Source of the DNA: JAKAGZ01 sp964595355
GTDB lineage: Bacteria > Bacteroidota > Ignavibacteria > Ignavibacteriales > Ignavibacteriaceae
Direction: 5' to 3'
NCBI GenBank assembly: GCA_964595355.1
Contig: CAZQQD010000016.1
Coordinates: 1-39,543, forward strand
Length of the DNA stretch: 39,543 nucleotides
Positions 32,984 through 39,543 of this stretch are shown here, one piece after another. A program made the position numbers and the translations under genes. Numbering within the stretch: the first letter of the stretch is position 1; each line of letters starts with the position of its first letter. The notes beneath the pieces were generated by a model, which saw nothing but the letters and a program-made list of their open reading frames with translations, ran no database searches and was not told where the DNA came from.

Positions 32984-35254
32984 CTACTTATTAATATCAA
33001 TCTGATCATTACCCCCTTTCAAATATCTATCAAGATAATTATAATAAACTTTCATTAATAAAAAGTAGCTTTGCATATTATAAATAGCTCCGTGTGCACC
33101 GGGAGGAAATATCCTAAGATCAAAATCTTTGCCCGCATTTGTCAACGCTGTTAACAGTTGCATAGTATTCTGAACGTGTACATTATCATCAAAATCAGAA
33201 TGAATCAGAAGTAGATGTCCTGTTAAATTAGCAGCATGTGTTGTTGGTGCACTTTCAATATAGCCTTTTTCATTTTCACTTAAGAGTCCCATATATCTTT
33301 CTGTATAAATATCATCATACAAACGCCAATCGGTTACAGGAGAATTGGCAATTCCAACTTTAAAAACTCCCGGATGATTAAACATTGTATAACAAGTAAT
33401 ATAGCCACCATAACTGGTACCCATAATTGCCATATTATCTTTATCAACATACGGTAGCGTAGAGAGATATTTTGCTGTTTCAACAAAATCATCGCTTTCC
33501 AGTTTACCCAGATGTTTATATACCTGCTTCATAAAGTGGCTGCTGTAATTAGCATTGCCCCTGTTATTAACATCAATAATTAAATATCCCTGCTGGGCAA
33601 GGTACTGATGAAAAGCATTAGTATCGAAAGCATCGTATACATACTGTGAACCCGGGCCTCCGTAAATAGCTAATATAACCGGATATTTTTTACCCGGATC
33701 AAAGTCAAATGGTTTTATCATATAACAATCCAGCTTTACCGAATCAGACGTAGTAAAACTGAACAATTCCCTTGGTGAGTAAGAATGTTTAGCCAAAAAT
33801 TCACTGACCGATTTATTATCGACCAGTTTTTTTAACATACCTTTTTCTACACTTGAAACTTCCACCTGTGTTGGTAAATGTACATTGGAATAAGTATCAA
33901 TATAATAATTGCAATTAGGGGACATATCAATATTATGAGTTCCTTCTTCTTCAGTAAGCCTCTTTTTGTCTGTACCGTCAAAATTAATTGCGTATAACTG
34001 AGGCTGGGTTGGAGAAATTTCAGTAGAAAGAAAGTATACTTTTTTATCTTTTGTATCTATTCCTTCAACTTTCTTAACTGTCCAGTTTCCTTTTGTAACC
34101 TGGTTTATCAGTTTCCCGCCATAGTCATACCTGTACACATGCTGATGCCCATCTCTGTCTGATATAAAGAAAAATTCTTTAAGATTTTCCGGAAAGGCAA
34201 ACATGTCTTTTACGTGGCTATAAAAATCAAACACATCAATCCACGTATCTGATTTTTCTTCAAATATCAGCTTGTTTTTAGAGGTGGCAACATCATAAAA
34301 ATATAACTTTAAATGATTTTGAGCCCTATTGAGTACAACAACAGCGAGCACGTTCGGCTCACTTGTCCAATAGACCCTGGGGATATAAAAATCTCCTCTG
34401 TCACCTGTATCAATCCATATGTTCTTTCCTGACTTTACATCAACAACACCAATTTTTACTTTTGGATTAGGGTCACCAACCTGTGGATAAGCTATTTTTT
34501 CATATTCCACGTGAATGCCAGCAAAATTAGTTAACTGATATATCGGAACAGGGCTTTCATCAAAAGCCCAGTAAGCTATATATTTGTTATCATTTGACCA
34601 TCTCCAGGCCTGGCCTTGTCCGAATTCTTCTTCGTATACCCAGTCATAACGACCGTTGAAAATATTACCATTCCCCCCATCTGTAGTTAACTGTTTTTCT
34701 TCTTTAATATTAAAATCATATACATACATGTTTCCATCACGTTCATAACCTATCTTAGAACCATCAGGAGAAAGTTCAGCAGTTCTTGCATCTTTTGCAG
34801 CTTCCTTTAACTCTTTATTGTCCAATGAATAAACATAATAATCAGAGATCCCTGATCTTCTAAATATTTTTCTGAAATTAGTCTGGAATAAAATATGTTT
34901 CGAATCATTTGCCCATTGAAAAGAATCGTAAGTAAATTTTTCATCAGAATTAGGAAAAGTTATATTTTCACCGTTGAATATTAGTACATCTTCATCTTTG
35001 CCGGGATCATATGCTCTTATCTCGGAAGTATTGTCCCCCTTGTTAGATGAGATATACGAATACCGAGCTCCATTATCGATCCAGTTAACACTTTTAGGAC
35101 CACTCTTGCCGGAAAGTTTTTTCCCCACAATTAATGCATCCTTAAGGTCTTTAAATCTCTCTTTTTGTGTCTCTTGCTGTGAGTAGATTAATCCCGTCAG
35201 AAATGCAAATAAAATTACTAATAGGAATTTTACATTCGTACTAAATTTTTTCAT
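32984..35254 (-). CDS. dipeptidyl-peptidase IV-like serine peptidase (family S9B)
   Basis: A 756-residue exported peptidase: a signal peptide (1-25, ending IYSQ), a DPP-IV N-terminal beta-propeller (about 100-470) and an alpha/beta-hydrolase catalytic domain (about 540-750). The nucleophile is Ser614 in GTSYGGYI; the Asp and His lie in HSDFDDNVH and PPGAHGAIY. The substrate N-terminus anchor DWVYEEEFG near 215 (the double-Glu motif) places it in S9B, which removes X-Pro dipeptides. The family is common in peptide-degrading Bacteroidetes relatives. It lies upstream of the rpoD terminator on the opposite strand. Confidence 0.92.
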   Translation of the reverse strand: MKKFSTNVKFLLVILFAFLTGLIYSQQETQKERFKDLKDALIVGKKLSGKSGPKSVNWIDNGARYSYISSNKGDNTSEIRAYDPGKDEDVLIFNGENITFPNSDEKFTYDSFQWANDSKHILFQTNFRKIFRRSGISDYYVYSLDNKELKEAAKDARTAELSPDGSKIGYERDGNMYVYDFNIKEEKQLTTDGGNGNIFNGRYDWVYEEEFGQGQAWRWSNDNKYIAYWAFDESPVPIYQLTNFAGIHVEYEKIAYPQVGDPNPKVKIGVVDVKSGKNIWIDTGDRGDFYIPRVYWTSEPNVLAVVVLNRAQNHLKLYFYDVATSKNKLIFEEKSDTWIDVFDFYSHVKDMFAFPENLKEFFFISDRDGHQHVYRYDYGGKLINQVTKGNWTVKKVEGIDTKDKKVYFLSTEISPTQPQLYAINFDGTDKKRLTEEEGTHNIDMSPNCNYYIDTYSNVHLPTQVEVSSVEKGMLKKLVDNKSVSEFLAKHSYSPRELFSFTTSDSVKLDCYMIKPFDFDPGKKYPVILAIYGGPGSQYVYDAFDTNAFHQYLAQQGYLIIDVNNRGNANYSSHFMKQVYKHLGKLESDDFVETAKYLSTLPYVDKDNMAIMGTSYGGYITCYTMFNHPGVFKVGIANSPVTDWRLYDDIYTERYMGLLSENEKGYIESAPTTHAANLTGHLLLIHSDFDDNVHVQNTMQLLTALTNAGKDFDLRIFPPGAHGAIYNMQSYFLLMKVYYNYLDRYLKGGNDQIDINK

Positions 35255-35342
35255 AGCTGTAACCTGTTAAAATGAAATAATTTTAAAATTAAATAAGATA
35301 AGTAGGACAATCAAGAAAATTATTGTAGCTAGTGGTTCTAAC

Positions 35343-37016
35343 CTATAGTCCATAGTATAGGGACATAAGAAATTCATTAGTTCTTTTATCCACAAAATTT
35401 CCATTAGTTTGCTCTGACGAAACAAGTGAAGACTGAAACTTTCCTCTGATAAACAATTCGTGTATGATTTCATACTTAACATCAAAACCCCACCAGGTGT
35501 AATTGTTCCTTAATCCAAACAGGAATGGCGGTTGCGGTTGTTCATATTGCTGAGCAACTACTCCTGAACTACCTTTTCTGATATACTCAGCCCAGAGAGT
35601 CGCCTGCAAACCTCTTATAAATCTGTAATTAACTGAACCATATACCAGATCAGCATTGTACCCTATCCAGTGTCCCATTAAATAAGATGAACTTTCGTAA
35701 GTCAGTGTTGGAACAAAATGGGAATATACAAATGGATAAATGCGGGTATACTCTGTTGTAACTGTTAAATTATCCAAAGGTAAGTCGGTTATAGATGCAC
35801 CAAGGGTAAACCCAAATTGATTTCTTTGTTTTTGCTTATTAAATGCGCCGGAAAGTGTAAATTCATCTATAAACCAGGTCCCGTAAAGATGTGTATTCTT
35901 CAAATTATTCCTGGAACTTACCCCGAGAAAAAACTGTGAATTTCCCCCTACTTTATTATCACCATTACTTAAATAATGATCAGCCAAGCGAAAAAACATA
36001 ATTGGTATAAGATAAGATATTTCAAGCTTGTCGCTGTAAACAATTGATTCACCTATCGAGATATCCAAACCATTCAATGGTGTTAGAGTTAAAGTATGAG
36101 AGGCTAAATATTTATTTCTGTAAATATCCCTTTGTCTTCCCGTAATATACGTAGAATAACTAGCTGCTGAATCAATAATATCAGAGTTTAACCAAGCGTG
36201 AATGTAATTAAAACGAAGCCAATTTGTTGGATGAAGATCAAGTCTTATAAAAGGAAAAGAAGGGGCCTTATCAGAAAGTACTAATAACCCACTTTCTCCA
36301 TATCCCCAATTAAGAAAATCTTTTCCTATGGTAAAATTCCCCCAAGACCAATCAGTGGAAATGTTCGCGTGAACCTCACTGTATTGAATGCTGTTACTAT
36401 TTTTTTTCGCCACTATTACACCTGTCTCAGGGGTAAACGCTTTGGTCCTGTCAATATTATCCCCGGATTCATCGTTATCTCTCCAATAAAAGCTAAATCC
36501 AATTCTGTCTGTCAAATACCCGTAAATAGAAACTCCGTTCCACGTATGAGTCTGCTTTGAGCCATCATTTTTACCAACTTCAATTCCAAGAACAGGGCTT
36601 GCGTTTATTTTGAATAAACCGCTTGAATAAGAAAACAATCTCCATCTTTGGAATTGATCTTTCCCCAACAGTGTGTGGTTTGTTAGTGTATAGCTTTTAG
36701 TGTTTAGCGAATCGTTGGTTAATTCGAATCCATAGTCTTTCAAATAAAAGGCTAGCTCTTCCCGTTCTAAACTTGTCAACTGATTGTCCACTGTCCGCTC
36801 GCTATACGCTTGCAGCCTTCCAAGCTGCATCGCTATATACTTTCTGCTCACCGGTCTAATATTATCATTGAATACTATAATTCCCTTTTGCGCCATTCTA
36901 TCAAGATACTTATAGATATCATCGTGAGAGATTGGCTCGTAAACTGTCTGTCCAAAGAGAGTGAATGTGAAAAGTGAAAAGGCAAAAGTGAAAAATATTA
37001 ATTTACTGTTAGTCAT
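35343..37016 (-). CDS. Wzi-like capsule-assembly outer-membrane protein
   Basis: A 557-residue exported protein: a signal peptide (1-22, FSLFTFTLFGQ), an alpha-helical/turn region (about 25-110) with DRMAQKGIIVFNDNIRPVSR, and a long beta-rich part with alternating aromatic strands that ends in SLYYGL, as outer-membrane barrels do. This layout fits the Caps_assemb_Wzi family, whose members anchor surface polysaccharide. The neighbouring sugar transferase supports that. The N-terminal part contains low-complexity word repeats at DNA level, for example near 36681-36712 and 36772-36800. No ribosome site is obvious before the ATG. Confidence 0.72.
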   Translation of the reverse strand: MTNSKLIFFTFAFSLFTFTLFGQTVYEPISHDDIYKYLDRMAQKGIIVFNDNIRPVSRKYIAMQLGRLQAYSERTVDNQLTSLEREELAFYLKDYGFELTNDSLNTKSYTLTNHTLLGKDQFQRWRLFSYSSGLFKINASPVLGIEVGKNDGSKQTHTWNGVSIYGYLTDRIGFSFYWRDNDESGDNIDRTKAFTPETGVIVAKKNSNSIQYSEVHANISTDWSWGNFTIGKDFLNWGYGESGLLVLSDKAPSFPFIRLDLHPTNWLRFNYIHAWLNSDIIDSAASYSTYITGRQRDIYRNKYLASHTLTLTPLNGLDISIGESIVYSDKLEISYLIPIMFFRLADHYLSNGDNKVGGNSQFFLGVSSRNNLKNTHLYGTWFIDEFTLSGAFNKQKQRNQFGFTLGASITDLPLDNLTVTTEYTRIYPFVYSHFVPTLTYESSSYLMGHWIGYNADLVYGSVNYRFIRGLQATLWAEYIRKGSSGVVAQQYEQPQPPFLFGLRNNYTWWGFDVKYEIIHELFIRGKFQSSLVSSEQTNGNFVDKRTNEFLMSLYYGL

Positions 37017-37275
37017 ATAAAATCCTTATTAGTAATTACAGACATAGCACAAAGAGCAAATTGATAATTTAAACTTGCGAAAAACTGATTGAAAATAATA
37101 AGATGTATGAATTAAAGATCCTTTTCAAAAATAAAACAATTCCCATTATACTTAGCAAACTATATTATAATATAAGGTACTTTATGCTATTTAATTTGTT
37201 AAATGATTTGAAAAATAGAGGAAGGGAAATTTTTAAAAAACTTAACGTTAAATGACTATACGCTGTAAGCTATTT

Positions 37276-38682
37276 TCAATACGCATTCGGGTCACCTTTA
37301 ATCATATTCCATATAGTAAGTGCGATTATTTGTATATCCAGCCAGAACGTCCAGTTTTCAATATACCAAATATCGTGGTCTATTCTTTTCTGCATTTTAC
37401 TTACACTTAAAGTTTCACCTCTAAACCCGTTTACCTGAGCCCAGCCTGTTATTCCGGGTTTAACCAAATGCCTGACCATATAAAGATGTACCTTATCTTT
37501 CGATTCCTCATTAAGAGGCGTTGGATGCGGGCGTGGTCCTACAATACTCATTTCTCCACCCTTAAGAACATTAAGGAATTGAGGAAGTTCATCAAGGTTT
37601 GTCTTTCTGAGTATCCGTCCAATTTTAGTGACACGTGGGTCATTCTTTTTAGCCTGTTGATATTTCCCATTTTCATCCGTTTCACTGCATTCTGTCGAGC
37701 GCATTGACCTGAACTTATACGTAATAAAATGTCTGTTGTCACGGCCCCATCTTTCCTGTTTATAAAAAACAGGGCCGGGGGATGTAAGTTTTATTATTAT
37801 AGCAATCAGAGGCCAAAGCCACCAAAAAACTAAAACAAAAAGCAAAAGAGTTATCAATATATCAAAGCCACGTTTTAGTAATCTCCAATGCAATTCATTT
37901 ATCCTGTCTTCTCTTACGGAGATTATAGGAAAACGCCCAAATAGCGAAAGACTATACTTATCAGATATAAAATTGAAATAATCAGGAATAATTTTAATCC
38001 TGGTTGTATGTTTTTCACAAACATCAACAACTTCTTTAACTCTCTCAGCAGCACTATTCGGCAGTGCAACTATAACATCATCAACTCTCAACGTTTTAAG
38101 ATATCCATCCAGCTCGTTTATCTTTCCAAGATACTGTCCATTTAAATTTGTTCTCAGCTTATCATCAAGAAACCCGAGAATATTATAGCCAAAATGCGGG
38201 TTTCGTTTAACTGTTTCATAAAAATTCCTACCTATTTTTCCGGTACCTATGATCAGCATATGCCTGAGGTTTCTGCCGTGTCTTCTAAAAAGATATAGTA
38301 ATCTACTGAAGAAAAATTTCTCTGTGCTAATTGCAACAAATGTTCCTCCCATATATAATATTACAAAGTACCTTGAAAATGTTTTCTCGTTTAAGAGGAA
38401 TAGTATAAGAATAGCACTAACTGCCTGGACAAAACAATTTTTAATTATGATGATAAGCTCAAAGCTGAAATTCCTGGACCTGAATTCATCATATAATCCT
38501 GTTGACTTAGAAGTAAAAAACCAGATTACGGCTAAAGATAAGATCAGGAATTGTGCATTTACATTTCGCAGGAAATCAAAATTATCTGCCGAAAGGTATG
38601 CCGATAAAATGCAAATAATTACTAATATTATTATATCTGAACCGATTCTTAGAAAATATAAGGTGGTTCTAAAGAGTTGCAT
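37276..38682 (-). CDS. polyprenyl-phosphate sugar-1-phosphate transferase (WcaJ/WbaP-like)
   Basis: A 468-residue initiating transferase for exopolysaccharide. Four or five N-terminal helices (about 1-115) precede a Rossmann-like CoA-binding-type domain (LIIGTGKIGRNFYETV near 145) and a C-terminal catalytic domain: KRGFDILITLLLF (re-entrant helix), SPGPVFYKQERWGRDNRHFITYKFRSM, LDELPQFLNVLKGEMS, VGPRPHP and KPGITGWAQVNG. It moves a hexose-1-phosphate from a nucleotide sugar to undecaprenyl phosphate in the inner membrane. The exact sugar (glucose, galactose or other) is not fixed by sequence. It fits with the downstream Wzi-like and upstream epimerase genes. Confidence 0.92.
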   Translation of the reverse strand: MQLFRTTLYFLRIGSDIIILVIICILSAYLSADNFDFLRNVNAQFLILSLAVIWFFTSKSTGLYDEFRSRNFSFELIIIIKNCFVQAVSAILILFLLNEKTFSRYFVILYMGGTFVAISTEKFFFSRLLYLFRRHGRNLRHMLIIGTGKIGRNFYETVKRNPHFGYNILGFLDDKLRTNLNGQYLGKINELDGYLKTLRVDDVIVALPNSAAERVKEVVDVCEKHTTRIKIIPDYFNFISDKYSLSLFGRFPIISVREDRINELHWRLLKRGFDILITLLLFVLVFWWLWPLIAIIIKLTSPGPVFYKQERWGRDNRHFITYKFRSMRSTECSETDENGKYQQAKKNDPRVTKIGRILRKTNLDELPQFLNVLKGGEMSIVGPRPHPTPLNEESKDKVHLYMVRHLVKPGITGWAQVNGFRGETLSVSKMQKRIDHDIWYIENWTFWLDIQIIALTIWNMIKGDPNAY

Positions 38683-39148
38683 TGATTTAACTTTAAAAAA
38701 TTCAGCCCGTTTAATATACTAAATGATATTATCAAAAGATTAAGGGCTTAAGCCATTTGAAAATGATGTCAAAAGTTTAATTATTCAAAAATAAAGAGGC
38801 TAAGGTACCCATTTAAATTCATACTGTAACTTCTATTTATATACTCCTTCCTCTAAAATTTCAACAATTTCCTTGCCAAGTGCCAGATTTTGACGACAAG
38901 CGGCTAAATAGAGCGACAAAAAGAAATGGTTTCAGCAAAAAATTAAATGATATTACTTATTTTATTTAATACAGATGAATGATAGAAAGTAATATTTACC
39001 AGTACCCAGGTACAATTTGATAGCCCCTCTTGTTTTAATATGATATGATTAAATGTTAAAATATTTAAAAATACGATACTTAATATAAAAAATAATATCT
39101 TATTAGAAACGTCTTTTATCTAAATTTAACTAAATGTCCCTCTTTAAT
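38683..39148. other. 466-base gene-poor stretch in the polysaccharide locus
   Basis: No convincing gene. On the minus strand, 38833-38925 holds a 31-codon open stretch ending in NLALGKEIVEILEEGVYK and a TAG. It reads like the C-terminal tail of an enzyme (for instance an oxidoreductase or epimerase), but a TGA stop closes it upstream and no start is present. It may be the worn remnant of a gene once placed between the transferase and the epimerase, or chance. Confidence 0.3.
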
Positions 39149-39543
39149 TTATTTGACAGTTTCTTTCGATTTAACAACCTGTTCATTTATCCAGACATAA
39201 GTTTTAGCAATACCTTCCTTTAAAGATTGAGATGGTGCCCAACCAAGTTTGTCTTTTATCAGTTTATTATCAGAATTTCTACCCCTTACGCCCAGCGGGC
39301 CATCAATATGCTTTATACTTAATTTTTTATCGGCGGCTTGCATGACGATTTCTGCCAGATGGTTTATTGTAACCATTTCTTCTGAACCTATATTTACGGG
39401 ACCGTGGAAAGTTTCAGAGTCCATCAATCTCCTTACACCTTCAAGGCATTCATCAATGTAAAGGAATGATCTGGTTTGTTTTCCATCTCCCCAGATCTCA
39501 ATTTCTCCCCCCTCTTCAGTTTCCGCAACTTTTCTGCACATAG
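39149..39543 (-). CDS. GDP-mannose 3,5-epimerase-like protein (C-terminal part; runs off the window)
   Basis: The last 131 codons of a short-chain dehydrogenase/epimerase gene that continues beyond the window edge. GDGKQTRSFLYIDECLEGV, PVNIGSEEMVTINHLAEIV, GPLGVRGRNSDNKLIKDKLGW and LKEGIAKTYVWINEQV closely follow plant-type GDP-D-mannose 3',5'-epimerase. The RGRNSDN block is especially characteristic. That enzyme makes GDP-L-galactose/gulose from GDP-mannose, a precursor for surface sugars here. The frame is open to the window end, so the start is not visible. Confidence 0.85.
   Translation of the reverse strand, partial: MCRKVAETEEGGEIEIWGDGKQTRSFLYIDECLEGVRRLMDSETFHGPVNIGSEEMVTINHLAEIVMQAADKKLSIKHIDGPLGVRGRNSDNKLIKDKLGWAPSQSLKEGIAKTYVWINEQVVKSKETVK

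Noticed and set aside
38833..38925. Short minus-strand open stretch that reads like an enzyme C-terminus
   Set aside because: No start codon, closed by an upstream stop, and too short to assign to a family; noted only as a possible gene remnant.
1..39543. CRISPR array, insertion sequences, phage genes, tRNA or rRNA genes
   Set aside because: No regularly spaced direct repeats, transposase or integrase motifs, or tRNA-like cloverleaf/TTCRANNC patterns were found anywhere in the window.

Overview
The window is AT-rich, with no rRNA or tRNA genes that I can see. It looks like a chromosomal segment from the Ignavibacteria or a close relative in the Bacteroidota/Chlorobiota group. The main reasons are a short primary sigma factor without region 1.1 (32.0-32.9 kb), menaquinone as the quinone, a DPP-IV-type peptidase and Wzi-like outer-membrane protein, and frequent TTG/GTG starts. 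Some genes have clear AGGAG ribosome sites and others have none. The taxonomic call is an inference from gene content.

Region 0-4.7 kb is a menaquinone operon, menB-menA-menC-menE. A hotdog thioesterase that could be the DHNA-CoA hydrolase converges on menE with a 4-base overlap. Region 4.7-8.4 kb holds an aquaporin-type channel, a fluoride-riboswitch-controlled crcB plus DUF190 pair on the minus strand, a nitrilase-family amidase and aspartate-semialdehyde dehydrogenase. Region 8.4-9.9 kb holds a CmcI-like methyltransferase and a 560-base gene-free stretch with a strongly structured candidate non-coding RNA.

Region 9.9-24.8 kb is the most interesting part. A PAS-PAS histidine kinase and an NtrC-type sigma54 activator are followed by a stand-alone receiver protein, an orphan ParA/MinD ATPase and a large respiratory cluster. 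The cluster encodes, in order: a CbcL-like fusion of 13 c-heme motifs to a di-heme cytochrome b; a 19-heme cytochrome; a separate cytochrome b related to the tail of the fusion; an ImcH-like NapC/NirT protein with 7 c-heme motifs, the first of them CX3CH; a Rieske protein; a b6-subunit IV-type cytochrome b; and an 11-heme cytochrome with a C-terminal anchor. That is 50 c-heme sites plus about six b hemes and one 2Fe-2S cluster, with no terminal reductase encoded nearby. I infer two or three linked menaquinol:cytochrome c modules feeding a periplasmic heme network, possibly for extracellular electron transfer. Two nearly identical 22-bp elements (12881 and 14601) each lie about 100-120 bp upstream of a sigma54 -24/-12-like element (13001 and 14701). 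This suggests the adjacent NtrC-type activator controls the receiver gene and the cytochrome operon.

Region 24.8-33 kb holds a DUF2339-like membrane protein, a ClC channel with CBS and RCK-C domains, a trypsin-like lipoprotein, a POT-family transporter, a small membrane protein and the primary sigma factor. Two strong terminators are visible here. Region 33-39.5 kb is on the minus strand: a DPP-IV-like peptidase, a Wzi-like barrel protein carrying low-complexity word repeats, a polyprenyl-phosphate sugar transferase and the end of a GDP-mannose 3,5-epimerase gene. Together these look like the edge of a surface-polysaccharide locus.
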